Assembly (NCBI RefSeq): GCF_029893805.1
Contig: NZ_JARXYP010000002.1
Coordinates: forward strand, 8,060,001-8,124,000
Length of the DNA stretch: 64,000 nt
Reading direction: 5' to 3'
Origin: Streptomyces sp. SAI-135
GTDB taxonomy: Bacteria > Actinomycetota > Actinomycetes > Streptomycetales > Streptomycetaceae
Shown: positions 7,249-16,314 of the stretch, piece after piece
Layout of the letters: each line of letters starts with the position of its first letter
Position numbering within the stretch: position 1 is the first letter of the stretch
Notes under the pieces: model-generated
What the model saw: the letters and a program-made list of their open reading frames with translations, nothing else
What the model was told of the DNA's origin: nothing
The model's database searches: none
Translations under genes and position numbers: made by a program

Positions 7249-8973
7249 GTGGGTGGCTCGGAGGGAACCGGGGAGGCCCGTGTCGGGCTGCCGCAGCTGA
7301 GGCTGGACGAGCTGTTGGAGGAGCTGCAGGCCCGTCTGGACGCGGCCCGCGGCACTCGTGACCGGGTGCACAGCCTTCTGGAGGCGGTGCTCTCGGTCGG
7401 CCGCGAACTGGATCTGGAGCAGGCGCTGCACAGCATCGTCGAGGCGGCCGCCGCGCTGGTGGACGCGCAATACGCGGCCCTCGGCGTGATCGGCCCCGAC
7501 GGGAAACGGCTCTCCGCCTTCCACACCGTCGGGGTCACCGAGGAGCAGATCGCGGAGATCGGACCGTATCCGGAGGGGCACGGCATCCTCGGGGAGCTCA
7601 TCCGCCACCCCGAGCCCCTGCGGCTGAGCAAGCTCTCCGACCACTCCGCTTCCTATGGCTTCCCGCCCCACCACCCGCCGATGAACACCTTCCTCGGCGT
7701 CCCGATCCGGGTGCGTGAGCAGGTCTTCGGCAACCTGTACCTGACGGAGAAGCGGGGCGGCGCGCAGTTCGACGAGGAGGACGAGGCTGTGCTGTCCACG
7801 TTGGCGGTGGCCGCCGGTGTGGCCATCGACAACGCGCGCCTGTACGAGGACTCCCGGCTGCGTGAGCGCTGGCTGCGGGCCAACGCGGAGATCACCCACC
7901 GTCTGATGTCCGGCGCCGCTCACACGGAGGTGCTGCGGCTGATCGCGGACCGGGCCCGGGAGAACACCGGTGCCGCCCTCGCGCTGGTCGCGGCACCCAT
8001 GGGCGACACCGACTCGCTCACCGTGGAACTGGCCGTGGGACAGGGGGCCGACGCGCACCGCGGGCTCGTGCTTCCCGTGACGAGCAGTCTCATCGGCCAC
8101 GCTTTCGCCTCCGCGTCTCCGGTCACCAGCGCCGATGCCTCCACCGACGAGCGGGTCGCGGGTGCCGCGGAGCGTTTCGGCGGGCTGGGTCCGGCGGTCG
8201 CGGTGCCGATCGGTTCGGGCACGGAAGGGGTGCGCGGGGTCGTTCTGCTGGTGCGGGAGACCGGCCGGACGCCGTTCACCGACAAGGAGATCGAGCCCTT
8301 GCGGGGCTTCGCCGCGCAGGCCGCGGTCGCGATGGAGCTGGCGGAGCGCCGCCAGGACGCCGAGGAGATCGCGGTGCTCAAGGACCGCGACCGGATCGCC
8401 CGTGATCTGCACGACCTGGCCATCCAGCGGCTCTTCGCCACCGGGATGACGTTGCAGAGCGCCGGCCGTCTGATCGAGCACGCCGAGGCCTCGGAGCGGG
8501 TCGTGCGCGCGGTGGACGACCTGGACGAGACCATCAAGATCATCAGGTCCACGATCTTCGGGCTGCGCTCGCGCGAGGGCGGGGCCGGGTCGGGACTGCG
8601 GGCCCGGGCGGTCCGGGTGGTCGGCGAGGCGGCTACGGTGCTGGGCTTCGCTCCCAGCATCCGGATGGAGGGCCTGGTCGACACGGACGTGCCCCGGGAG
8701 ATCGCCGACGACGTGATCGCCGTGCTCTCCGAGGCGCTGACCAACGTGGCCCGCCACGCGCGCGCCGGCCGCGCGGACGTCGTCCTGGAGACCGACGGGC
8801 GTGAGGTTCGGCTGACCGTGTCCGACGACGGAGTGGGCATCCCGGCCGAGGGCCGCCGCAGCGGGCTGCGCAACCTCGCCGACCGCGCCGAGGGGTACGG
8901 CGGTGACCTGACCATCGACTGTCCCGCGACGGGCGGCACGACGCTGGTGTGGCGGGTCCCGGTAACCGACTGA
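7249..8973 (+). CDS. DevS/DosS-type heme GAF histidine kinase
   Basis: 574 residues from GTG 7249, which follows CTGGAGG. Order: short coil, GAF-A (about 45-195), GAF-B (about 215-370), HisKA_3 dimerisation with phosphoacceptor H388 (ARDLHDLAIQRLF), and HATPase with DDGVGIP and GLRNLADRAEGYGG. GAF-A contains PPHHPPMNTFLGVP and LYLTEK: H142 aligns with the heme-ligating H149 of mycobacterial DosS and Y164 with its distal Y171, at identical spacing of 22. It should therefore sense O2, NO or CO, or redox state, through heme, and phosphorylate the DevR-like regulator at 985-1686. The alignment comes from memory of DosS. The kinase gene is 5.5 kb from that regulator, unlike osdK/osdR, which are neighbours in S. 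coelicolor. Confidence 0.9.
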   Translation: MGGSEGTGEARVGLPQLRLDELLEELQARLDAARGTRDRVHSLLEAVLSVGRELDLEQALHSIVEAAAALVDAQYAALGVIGPDGKRLSAFHTVGVTEEQIAEIGPYPEGHGILGELIRHPEPLRLSKLSDHSASYGFPPHHPPMNTFLGVPIRVREQVFGNLYLTEKRGGAQFDEEDEAVLSTLAVAAGVAIDNARLYEDSRLRERWLRANAEITHRLMSGAAHTEVLRLIADRARENTGAALALVAAPMGDTDSLTVELAVGQGADAHRGLVLPVTSSLIGHAFASASPVTSADASTDERVAGAAERFGGLGPAVAVPIGSGTEGVRGVVLLVRETGRTPFTDKEIEPLRGFAAQAAVAMELAERRQDAEEIAVLKDRDRIARDLHDLAIQRLFATGMTLQSAGRLIEHAEASERVVRAVDDLDETIKIIRSTIFGLRSREGGAGSGLRARAVRVVGEAATVLGFAPSIRMEGLVDTDVPREIADDVIAVLSEALTNVARHARAGRADVVLETDGREVRLTVSDDGVGIPAEGRRSGLRNLADRAEGYGGDLTIDCPATGGTTLVWRVPVTD

Positions 8974-9416
8974 CCCCGTCGCCCAACAGGGGTCCTGTGG
9001 CCGCGTCTTACGGCCGGGTGGCCCATCGCGCTCCTTCGTGCGCCCGACGACCCTGGAAGGTGAGCCCCCCGCAGCCTGCCGGGTCCAGGAGGCCCTGGCG
9101 CGGGGCCGTCCAGGCCTCTGCGGACCACGCCGGTGCGTGGGTGAGCGGTCGGCGGAAGGTGCACGGGAGGTGCCATGGATGCTTTCCCCCCTGCCTCGGA
9201 CGCGGACCCGCGCACCGCACACGAGCGGCGCGCGGCCCCGCCCGTGGTCGTCGGCGACGACGACTTCCTGGACCTCGTACGTCGAGTTCGGCGTCAAGGA
9301 GGGCGCCGAACTCGCGAGGACGGGAACTCCCCGCCGATCTCGGCCCGGTGGCCGCCGATCAGTACCCAAGCCGCTGGGACCGTTCTGGTCCCGCCCCTTC
9401 GAAGGAGTGCACCGAC
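8974..9416. other. Degenerate leader region before the DUF779 gene
   Basis: 443 bases. They start with two boxes, then contain an ATG at 9175 with a strong GGGAGG site whose frame (MDAFPPASDADPRTAHERR...) runs into the next gene and matches nothing known. In another frame, 9275-9322 reads SYVEFGVKEGAELARTG, which resembles an internal stretch of aldehyde dehydrogenases (YVxxGxxEGAxLxxGG). DUF779 genes normally sit beside an acetaldehyde dehydrogenase, so this may be the wreck of one. The match is only about 16 residues long. Confidence 0.35.
8990..9024. promoter_or_regulatory. Paired DevR-like boxes before the DUF779-adh-pnt unit
   Basis: GGGTCCTGTGGCCG (8990-9003) and CGGCCGGGTGGCCC (9011-9024) are 21 bp apart. 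They lie about 390 bp before the DUF779 start and 150 bp before the ATG at 9175, which fits loss of a first gene in this unit. Confidence 0.48.
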
Positions 9417-9785
9417 ATGCCCGCGAAGCTGCACAACGGCACCGTCGGGCGCGTCACCGCCACCCGGGCGGCGCGCAGGGCGATCGCGGCCCTGCACACC
9501 GCCCACGGCGGGCCGGTGATGTTCGTCCAGTCCGCCGGCTGCTGCGACGGAAGCGAGCCGAGGTGCTTCCCGGCCGGCGAGTTCGCCCTGGGCGACGGCG
9601 ACATGCTCGTCGGCGTGGTGGACAACTGCACCTTCCACATGAACGCCGACCAGTACGAGGCCCTCGGCCGCCCCGTCTTCGTCCTCGACGTCGAAACGGG
9701 CACGCCGGGCGGCTGCTCCCTGGCGGCCGGAGACGGGCGGCGTTTCGTGACCCGGATCAAAACACCCCGGAACGGCAACAGTTGA
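9417..9785 (+). CDS. DUF779 protein
   Basis: 122 residues. Key features are the segment MFVQSAGCCDGSEPRCF with three cysteines, GDGDMLVGVVDNC, and a C-terminal half with LDVETGTPGGCSLA and RFVTR. This matches DUF779 (acetaldehyde-dehydrogenase-associated protein), whose biochemical role is unknown. The start ATG 9417 follows GAAGGAG. The alcohol dehydrogenase begins 10 bp after its stop, so they are co-transcribed. The usual aldehyde dehydrogenase partner is missing or reduced to a fragment upstream. Confidence 0.85.
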   Translation: MPAKLHNGTVGRVTATRAARRAIAALHTAHGGPVMFVQSAGCCDGSEPRCFPAGEFALGDGDMLVGVVDNCTFHMNADQYEALGRPVFVLDVETGTPGGCSLAAGDGRRFVTRIKTPRNGNS

Positions 9786-9795
9786 GGAGCGGACC

Positions 9796-10809
9796 ATGAA
9801 GGCAGCAGTCGTCACCGACTTCGGCAAGCCCCTGGAGATCCAGGACCTGCCGGTCCCGGAGCCCGGCCCCGGCCAGGTGCTCGTCAAGATGGCGGCCTCC
9901 GGGCTCTGCCACACCGACATCCACGCCGCCCACGGCGACTGGCCGGTCAAGCCGCGGCCGCCGTTCGTCCCCGGTCACGAGGGCGTGGGCGCCGTCCAGG
10001 ACGTCGGACCCGGGGTCTCCCGGGACCTCGTCGGCGAGCGGGTCGCGATCCCGTGGCTCGGCTCCTCCTGCGGCACCTGCCGCTTCTGCGTCTCCGGCTG
10101 GGAGACCCTGTGCGAGTCGCAGGTCAACTCCGGCTACTCGGTGGACGGTTGTCACGCGGAGTACGCCGTCGCGAACGCGGGCGCCGTGGTCAGGGTGCCC
10201 GAAGGTGTCCCCTCCTTCGACGCGGCACCGCTGACCTGCGCGGGCGTCACCACCTACAAGGCCATCAAGGTCGCGCGGGTGACCCCGGCCGAACGCGTCG
10301 CCGTCTTCGGTGTCGGTGGTCTCGGCCACCTGGCCCTGCAGTACGCGCGTCTGGTCGGGGCCTTCGTCACTGCCGTCGACCTGGAGCCGGACAAGCTGGG
10401 CCTGGCCCACCGACTGGGAGCCGACCAGATCGTCAACGCACGCACCCACGACCCGGTCGAGGAGATCAGGAACGCCGGCGGCGCGGACGTGGCCGTGGTG
10501 CTGGCCGCGGCGCCCAAGGCGTTCGAGCAGGCCTACAGGTCCCTCAACCGCGGCGGACGCCTGGTCATGGTCGCGCTGCCCGCGGACGACGCGGCGATCA
10601 AGGTGCCGATCTTCGAGACCGTCCTCGGCGGCATCTCCGTCATCGGCTCCATCGTCGGCACCCGCCAGGACCTGACCGAGGTGTTCGCCCTGCACGCCGC
10701 CGGACGCACCCAGGTCATCGCCGAACCCCGGCGCCTGGACCAGGTGAACGAATCCTTCGACGAGGTCCTCGGCGGACGGGCCGAGGCACGGCTCGTCTTC
10801 GAGTTCTGA
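9796..10809 (+). CDS. adhP: Zinc-dependent alcohol dehydrogenase, AdhP type
   Basis: 337 residues. Catalytic zinc ligands C38, H61 (GHEGVG) and C148; structural zinc ligands C92, C95, C98, C106 (CGTCRFCVSGWETLC); NAD-binding GVGGLGH at 172-178. It interconverts primary alcohols and aldehydes and in a fermenting cell would reduce acetaldehyde to ethanol, regenerating NAD. TTGAGGAG precedes the ATG. The pnt genes follow 38 bp later, which places alcohol dehydrogenase and transhydrogenase in one redox-balancing unit. A related alcohol dehydrogenase is found in the OsdR region of S. coelicolor. Confidence 0.93.
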   Translation: MKAAVVTDFGKPLEIQDLPVPEPGPGQVLVKMAASGLCHTDIHAAHGDWPVKPRPPFVPGHEGVGAVQDVGPGVSRDLVGERVAIPWLGSSCGTCRFCVSGWETLCESQVNSGYSVDGCHAEYAVANAGAVVRVPEGVPSFDAAPLTCAGVTTYKAIKVARVTPAERVAVFGVGGLGHLALQYARLVGAFVTAVDLEPDKLGLAHRLGADQIVNARTHDPVEEIRNAGGADVAVVLAAAPKAFEQAYRSLNRGGRLVMVALPADDAAIKVPIFETVLGGISVIGSIVGTRQDLTEVFALHAAGRTQVIAEPRRLDQVNESFDEVLGGRAEARLVFEF

Positions 10810-10847
10810 GACCCGCACCCGGGTCCTGCCGAGAGAGGCAGCAGATC

Positions 10848-11963
10848 ATGGCAGACGTCACCGTAGCCGCCGTACGGGAAAGGGCACCCGGCGAACGCCG
10901 GGTCGCCCTGGTCCCCGAGGCAGTCACCCTCCTGCGCCGCGCCGGGATCGACGTGCTCGTCGAGACCGGGGCCGGCTCCGGCGCCTGGTTCACGGACGCC
11001 GACTACACCTCCGTAGGAGCGAGCGTGGTGGCACCGGACGAGTTGTACGCACGGGCGGACGCCGTGCTGTGCGTGGGACCGCCCGATGCGGAGACCGCCC
11101 GGGCGCTGCGCGCCGGACAGACCCTGATCGGACTGCTCGGACCGCTGCGGCAGCCCGCCCTGGTGCAGGACCTACACCGGCGCGGGGTGCGCACGGTCAG
11201 CCTCGATCTGCTGCCCCGCACCCTCAGCCGCGCCCAGTCCATGGACGCGCTGACCTCCCAGGCGAACATCGCCGGCTACAAGGCGGCCCTGCTCGCGGCC
11301 GACTCCTACGACCGCTTCTTCCCGATGCTGACCACCGCGGCGGGCACCATGCGCCCGGCGCAGGTCCTCGTCCTCGGCGCCGGAGTGGCGGGGCTGCAGG
11401 CCATCGCCACGGCCCGCCGCCTCGGCGCCGTCGTCACGGCGTACGACCTACGCCCCGAATCGCGAGGGGAGGTGGAGTCACTGGGTGCCCGGTTCCTCGA
11501 CGTCCAGAGCCCTCAAGAAGAGGATCCGGGCACCGAACGCGGTGGCTATGCGCAGGAGTTGACCGTGGCGGAGCAGAAGGTCCAACGGGCGGCGCTGGAG
11601 GAGCACATCGCCCGGTCCGACATCGTCGTCACCACCGCCCAGGTGCCGGGACGCCGGCCGCCGCTCCTGGTCAGCGGCGCCGTCCTGGCGCGGATGCGGT
11701 CCGGCGCGGTCGTCGTCGACCTCGCCGCGAGCGAACTCGGCGGGAACGTCGAGGGCTCCGAGCCCGACAAGACGGACGTGCTGGCAGGCGGAGTCACCGT
11801 CATCGGCGCCGGACACCTGCCGTCCGCGATGGCCACCGCCGCCTCCACCGCGTACGCCCGCAACCTCGTCGCCCTGCTGCGCCATCTGGTGCGCGACGGC
11901 GAACTCGTCCTCGACCCGGCCGACGAGATCACCGGGGCCCTGATGGGAGGAACGTCATCATGA
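10848..11963 (+). CDS. pntAA: NAD(P) transhydrogenase subunit alpha part 1
   Basis: 371 residues. The AlaDH/PNT N-terminal domain has RERAPGERRVALVPEAV; the NAD-binding core shows VLGAGVAGLQAIATARRLGA and the downstream YAQEL and TTAQVPGRRPPLLV segments. This is the soluble NADH-binding domain (dI) of proton-translocating transhydrogenase, in the three-gene arrangement typical of actinobacteria. The start ATG 10848 lies after GAGAGAGGCAGCAG. The stop overlaps the next gene by 4 bases (ATGA), indicating translational coupling. The enzyme couples H+ movement to hydride transfer between NADH and NADP and links NADH-producing glycolysis to NADPH-using partners. Confidence 0.93.
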   Translation: MADVTVAAVRERAPGERRVALVPEAVTLLRRAGIDVLVETGAGSGAWFTDADYTSVGASVVAPDELYARADAVLCVGPPDAETARALRAGQTLIGLLGPLRQPALVQDLHRRGVRTVSLDLLPRTLSRAQSMDALTSQANIAGYKAALLAADSYDRFFPMLTTAAGTMRPAQVLVLGAGVAGLQAIATARRLGAVVTAYDLRPESRGEVESLGARFLDVQSPQEEDPGTERGGYAQELTVAEQKVQRAALEEHIARSDIVVTTAQVPGRRPPLLVSGAVLARMRSGAVVVDLAASELGGNVEGSEPDKTDVLAGGVTVIGAGHLPSAMATAASTAYARNLVALLRHLVRDGELVLDPADEITGALMGGTSS

Positions 11964-12274
11964 ACGACCTGGATCTCCTCACCGCGATCACCGTGTTCGT
12001 GCTGAGCGTCCTCGTCGGCATCGAGGTCATCAGCAAGGTGCCCGCGACGCTGCACACCCCGCTGATGTCCGGTTCCAACTCGGTGCACGGCATCGTCGTC
12101 ATCGGCGCGATGCTGATCGCGGCCGAGTCGGACACCTGGCTCGGCTACGGCCTGGCCTTCGTGGCCATGGTGTTCGGCGCGACGAACGTCGTCGGAGGCT
12201 ACGTCGTCACGGACCGGATGCTGGAGATGTTCAAGGCCAAGCCGCCCACCGGAAAGGAGGTGCGACCGTCATGA
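11960..12274 (+). CDS. pntAB: NAD(P) transhydrogenase subunit alpha part 2
   Basis: 104 residues, almost entirely membrane helices: LLTAITVFVLSVLVGIEV, then HGIVVIGAMLIA and LAFVAMVFGATNVVGGYVV. The segment TPLMSGSNSVHGI between the first helices is the family signature. It is the small membrane part (dII alpha half) of the transhydrogenase proton channel. It overlaps pntAA by 4 bases at its start and pntB by 4 bases at its end, so the three subunits are made in step. Confidence 0.92.
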   Translation: MNDLDLLTAITVFVLSVLVGIEVISKVPATLHTPLMSGSNSVHGIVVIGAMLIAAESDTWLGYGLAFVAMVFGATNVVGGYVVTDRMLEMFKAKPPTGKEVRPS

Positions 12275-13674
12275 ACGTCTCCGACACCGTCCACTACGTC
12301 TTTCTCGCCGCGGCGGCCTGCTTCGTGATCGGCCTGCACCTGATGAACCACCCGCGCACGGCCCGCCGGGGCAACACGCTCTCGGCCGGGGCGATGACCG
12401 TCGCGATCGCCGCCACGGTGTGGCTGGTGGCCGACGAAGGCACGATCAGCCGGGCCGGCTGGTTCGTGCTCGCCTCGGGCGGACTCGTCGGCGCGGCCCT
12501 CGGGCTCTACGCCGCCCGCGAGGTCAGGATGACCGCCATGCCCCAACTGGTCAGCCTCTTCAACGCCGTCGGCGGCGGGGCGGCCGCGCTGATCGCTGTG
12601 AACGACCTGCTCCGGATCGAGAACGCGGGCGCACGGGTCTCGCTGCCGGGCGCCCTGGACATCGTCATCGGCGCGGTGACCTTCTCCGGGTCGCTGGTCG
12701 CCGCCGGGAAGCTCCAGGGGCTGGTGTCGGGGGCGCCGGTCGTCTTCCCGGGAGCACGCTCGCTGAACGTGCTGCTGCCCGTCTCCTTCGTCGCCGGTTC
12801 CGTCTGGCTGGTCCTTGCCCCGGACTCCCGTACGGCGCTGTACGGGCTGGTGGCCGTGGCCCTCCTGTTCGGCGTGACGCTGGTGCTGCCCATCGGCGGC
12901 GCCGACATGCCGGTCGTCATAGCCCTGCTGAACGCCTTCACCGGCTCGGCGGTCGCGATGGCGGGCTTCGTCCTGAACGAGACCGCGCTGATCGTCGCGG
13001 GCATGCTCGTCAGCTCCTCGGGCGGCATCCTGACCAAGCTGATGGCCGACGCCATGAACCGCTCGATCGCGGGGATCATGGTCGGCGGCTTCGGTACCGG
13101 CGACAGCGCCCCGGCGGCGGCCGGCTCCGGTGCTCCGGCGCGGGTGCGGCCCGTCTCCGCGGACGACGTGGCCGTCCAGCTGGCCTACGCGAGCAAGGTC
13201 GTCTTCGTCCCCGGCTACGGCCTCGCCGCCGCCCAGGCCCAGCACGAACTGGGCGACCTGGCCAAGCTGCTGACCGACCACGGCATCGACGTCAGCTACG
13301 CCGTCCACCCCGTCGCCGGCCGGATGCCCGGGCACATGAACGTGCTGCTCGCCGAGGCGAACGTGCCGTACACGCAGCTGAAGGAGATGGACGAGATCAA
13401 CCCGGAGTTCCCGCAGGCCGACGTCGCCCTGGTGATCGGTGCCAACGACGTGACCAACCCGATCGCCCGCCGCCCCGGCAACGCCATCTCCGGTATGCCG
13501 ATCCTGGACGTCGACAAGGCCAGGAGCGTGGTGGTCATCAAGCGGTCGATGGGCCACGGCTACGCGGGCGTCGACAACGAGCTCTACACCGATCCGAAGA
13601 CCGGCATGTTCTTCACCGACGCGAAGAAGGGGCTGAGCGAACTGAAGGCGGCCGTCTCGGAGTTCGTCGGCTGA
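12271..13674 (+). CDS. pntB: NAD(P) transhydrogenase subunit beta
   Basis: 467 residues. The N-terminal two thirds carry about eight or nine membrane helices (dII). The C-terminal third is the NADP-binding domain dIII with VPGYGLAAAQAQH, HPVAGRMPGHMNVLLAEA, GANDVTNP and the closing KRSMGHGYAGVDNELY motif. GGAAAGGAGG precedes the ATG. It is convergent with the ferredoxin oxidoreductase operon; only 7 bases separate the stop codons, with no room for a hairpin between them. Confidence 0.94.
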   Translation: MNVSDTVHYVFLAAAACFVIGLHLMNHPRTARRGNTLSAGAMTVAIAATVWLVADEGTISRAGWFVLASGGLVGAALGLYAAREVRMTAMPQLVSLFNAVGGGAAALIAVNDLLRIENAGARVSLPGALDIVIGAVTFSGSLVAAGKLQGLVSGAPVVFPGARSLNVLLPVSFVAGSVWLVLAPDSRTALYGLVAVALLFGVTLVLPIGGADMPVVIALLNAFTGSAVAMAGFVLNETALIVAGMLVSSSGGILTKLMADAMNRSIAGIMVGGFGTGDSAPAAAGSGAPARVRPVSADDVAVQLAYASKVVFVPGYGLAAAQAQHELGDLAKLLTDHGIDVSYAVHPVAGRMPGHMNVLLAEANVPYTQLKEMDEINPEFPQADVALVIGANDVTNPIARRPGNAISGMPILDVDKARSVVVIKRSMGHGYAGVDNELYTDPKTGMFFTDAKKGLSELKAAVSEFVG

Positions 13675-13681
13675 CCCGCAG

Positions 13682-15307
13682 TCACTCCTCCGGCACCATC
13701 TCGATCGCCCCGCTCGGGCACTCCGCCGCGCACAGACCGCAGCCCTTGCAGTAGTCGAGATCGATGGCGAAGCCCTTGCCGGGCCCCAGCTTGGTGATGG
13801 CGTTGTCGGGGCACACGCCGTAGCAGTTGTCGCACTCGAAGCAGTTCCCGCACGACATGCAGCGCCGGGCCTCGAAGAGGGCGGTGGACTGGTCGAGCCC
13901 CTGGACCACCTCGTCGAACGTCGAGACCCGGCGGGCCAGCGAGAGCGTGGGCCGCACCGTCGCCGGGGCGTCGGAGTAGTACCAGGTGTTCAACCGGTCG
14001 AAGTCGGCCGGAGCGTGCCTGGGCGCGGGCTCGTAGGGCGTGCCCCGCAGGTACGCGTCGATGTGCCGTGCCGCCTTCTTGCCGTGTCCCACGGCCACCG
14101 TGACCGTGCGCTCGGCGGGCACCATGTCGCCGCCGGCGAAGACACCGTCGTGGCCCGTCATCAGCCCCTCGGCCACCCGTACCGTCCCGTGGTCGACGGA
14201 GAGGTCCGGTACGTCCTTCAGGAGGGACAGGTCGCAGTCCTGGCCGAGCGCGAGGACCACCGTGTCGGCGGCCAGCTCCTCGAACTCCCCCGTGGGCTGC
14301 GGGAATCCGGACTCGTCCAGCTCCATGCGCTCGATGGTGATCCGCCCGCCGTCGGCGTGCTTGATGGTCGACAGCCACTTCATCCGCACGCCCTCCTCCA
14401 AGGCCTCCTCCACCTCCATGTCGTGCGCCGGCATCCGGTCCCGGGTGCGCCGGTAGACCACGACGGCGTCGGTGGCGCCGAGCCTGCGGGCGGTGCGGGC
14501 CGCGTCCATGGCCGTGTTGCCGCCGCCGTAGACGGCCACCCGCCGGCCCAGCAGGGGGCCCTCCGTGCCCTCGACGCCGGCCAGCAGCGCCACCGCGTCG
14601 AGGATCCTCGCGCTGTCGCCCGCGGGGATGTAGGCGCGGCGGCCGATACCCGCGCCCACCGCCAGGAACACCGCGTCGAAACCGCCCTCGCGTTGCGCGG
14701 CCAGCACGTCGTCGACCCGTCGGCCGAGTTCCAGCGTGATCCCGAGGGCCAGGATGCGGTCGGTCTCGGCGTCCAGCACCTCGCGCGGCAGACGGTAGCG
14801 CGGGATGCCGTAGCGCATCATGCCGCCGGGCTTGTCCTGCGCCTCACGGACGGTCACCTCGTGCCCGAGCAGCCGCAGATGGTAGGCCGCGGACAGGCCG
14901 GCCGGACCGGAGCCGACGACCAGGACCCGTTTGCCGGAGGTCTCCCGTGGCGCCTCGACCGTCCAGCCGCGCCGGATCGCCTCGTCACCGAGGAAACGCT
15001 CGACCGCGTTGATGCCGACGGCGTCGTCCACCTGGACCCGGTTGCAGGCCGTCTCGCAGGGGTGGTAGCAGACCCGGCCCATCACGGCGGGCAGCGGGTT
15101 GTCGCGCATCAGCTGCCGCCACGCGGACTCGTAGTCGCCGCTCTCCGCGTGGAACAGCCACTGCTGGACGTTCTCCCCGGCCGGGCACGCCTGGTTGCAC
15201 GGCGGCAGCCGGTCGACGTAGGCAGGACGCTCGGTCCGCCAGGCCCCGGTGCGGTTGGCCAGGCTGGAGCCCACGTCCAGGGTGATGGCGAACGGCTTCT
15301 CCTTCAT
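13682..15307 (-). CDS. GltD-like flavoprotein fused to 2[4Fe-4S] ferredoxin
   Basis: 541 residues. The N-terminal cysteine domain (CNQACPAGENVQQWL, CYHPCETACNR) and FAD and NAD(P) folds (VVGSGPAGLSAAYHL; VYGGGNTAMDAARTARRLGA) match glutamate synthase small-subunit-like oxidoreductases. The C-terminal about 70 residues carry two cluster motifs, CMSCGNCFECDNCYGVCP and CKGCGLCAAECPSGA, like the delta (PorD) subunit of ferredoxin oxidoreductases. It is the last gene of the por operon and overlaps porB by 4 bases. The likely role is to take electrons from pyruvate oxidation and pass them to NAD(P)+, or the reverse. The direction is inference. Confidence 0.85.
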   Translation of the reverse strand: MKEKPFAITLDVGSSLANRTGAWRTERPAYVDRLPPCNQACPAGENVQQWLFHAESGDYESAWRQLMRDNPLPAVMGRVCYHPCETACNRVQVDDAVGINAVERFLGDEAIRRGWTVEAPRETSGKRVLVVGSGPAGLSAAYHLRLLGHEVTVREAQDKPGGMMRYGIPRYRLPREVLDAETDRILALGITLELGRRVDDVLAAQREGGFDAVFLAVGAGIGRRAYIPAGDSARILDAVALLAGVEGTEGPLLGRRVAVYGGGNTAMDAARTARRLGATDAVVVYRRTRDRMPAHDMEVEEALEEGVRMKWLSTIKHADGGRITIERMELDESGFPQPTGEFEELAADTVVLALGQDCDLSLLKDVPDLSVDHGTVRVAEGLMTGHDGVFAGGDMVPAERTVTVAVGHGKKAARHIDAYLRGTPYEPAPRHAPADFDRLNTWYYSDAPATVRPTLSLARRVSTFDEVVQGLDQSTALFEARRCMSCGNCFECDNCYGVCPDNAITKLGPGKGFAIDLDYCKGCGLCAAECPSGAIEMVPEE

Positions 15308-16314
15308 GACGACGCCTCCTTGTGCGCCAGCAGCCCGAAGCGGGCGATGTTGCGGTCGGCGGCCCGCTGGAGGCGGGCGATGACATCGGTGCGGACCTCG
15401 GGCTCGAACAGGTGCGCGTACCGCTTCTGCGGCCGCAGGTAGTCCTCCACCGGGACCCGCCTGCGGAGGGGCGTCACGTCGGTGACCTCACCGTCGCGCG
15501 CCTCGAACACCGGGAACAGGCCGCTCTGTTCGGCCAGCCGGGCGATGCGGACCGTGTCACAGGACGCCGTGCCCCAGCCCAGGGGACAGGGCACCAGCAC
15601 ATGGAGGTACCGGGCGCCGCGCAGGCCCATCGCCCGGTGCACCTTGGCCTCCAGGTCACGCAGTCCCGCGACCGTGGCCGTGGCCACGTACGGGATCTCG
15701 TGCGCCATCGCGATCAGCGGCAGGCTCTTGCCCTGCCCGAACGGGGCGCCCGGGTCCTCGCCCACCGCCTGGGTGGTCGCCGTGCGCGCGGTCGGCGGAG
15801 TGGCACCGGAACGCTGTACGCCGGTGTTCATGTACGCCTCGTTGTCGTAACAGACGTAGAAGACGTCGTCGCCCCGCTCGAACATGCCGGACAGACAGCC
15901 CAGCCCGATGTCCACGGTGCCCCCGTCGCCGCCCTGCCCGACCACTCGGATGTCGGTACGGCCCTTGGCGCGCAGGGCCGCGGCGACGCCCGCGGCCACG
16001 GCCGGCGCGTTGCCGAACAGCGAGTGCAGCCACGGCAGTTGCCAGGAGGTCTCGGGATACGGGGTGGAGAACACCTCCAGGCAGCCGGTGGCGTTGACCG
16101 CGATCACCTTGCCGCCGGACGCCCGCTGGGCCGCGTCCAGCACGTACCGGGCGCCGAGTGCCTCGCCGCAGCCCTGACAGGCACGGTGGCCCGAGGTGAG
16201 CGCGTTGCAACGGCCCGGGTCGGCCTGGTCGGAGCGCAGCTCCGGTGCCAGCAGCCGGTTTCCGGCCGCGTGGCTGCCGACCTGGTAGAACTTCACCTGC
16301 TGTACGGCACTCAT
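15304..16314 (-). CDS. 2-oxoacid:ferredoxin oxidoreductase, beta subunit
   Basis: 336 residues. Cluster cysteines CQGCG, a third in NATGCLEVF and a fourth in the later VPCPLGWGT; the TPP-binding region GGDGGTVDIGLGCLSGMFERGDDV followed by YDNEAYMNTGVQRSG. These are the features of the PorB/VorB subunit, which binds thiamine pyrophosphate and a [4Fe-4S] cluster. Its start overlaps the porA stop by 4 bases (ATGA). The enzyme oxidises pyruvate or another 2-oxoacid with CoA to acyl-CoA, CO2 and reduced ferredoxin. Such four-part oxygen-sensitive enzymes are uncommon in aerobic streptomycetes. Confidence 0.92.
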   Translation of the reverse strand: MSAVQQVKFYQVGSHAAGNRLLAPELRSDQADPGRCNALTSGHRACQGCGEALGARYVLDAAQRASGGKVIAVNATGCLEVFSTPYPETSWQLPWLHSLFGNAPAVAAGVAAALRAKGRTDIRVVGQGGDGGTVDIGLGCLSGMFERGDDVFYVCYDNEAYMNTGVQRSGATPPTARTATTQAVGEDPGAPFGQGKSLPLIAMAHEIPYVATATVAGLRDLEAKVHRAMGLRGARYLHVLVPCPLGWGTASCDTVRIARLAEQSGLFPVFEARDGEVTDVTPLRRRVPVEDYLRPQKRYAHLFEPEVRTDVIARLQRAADRNIARFGLLAHKEASS

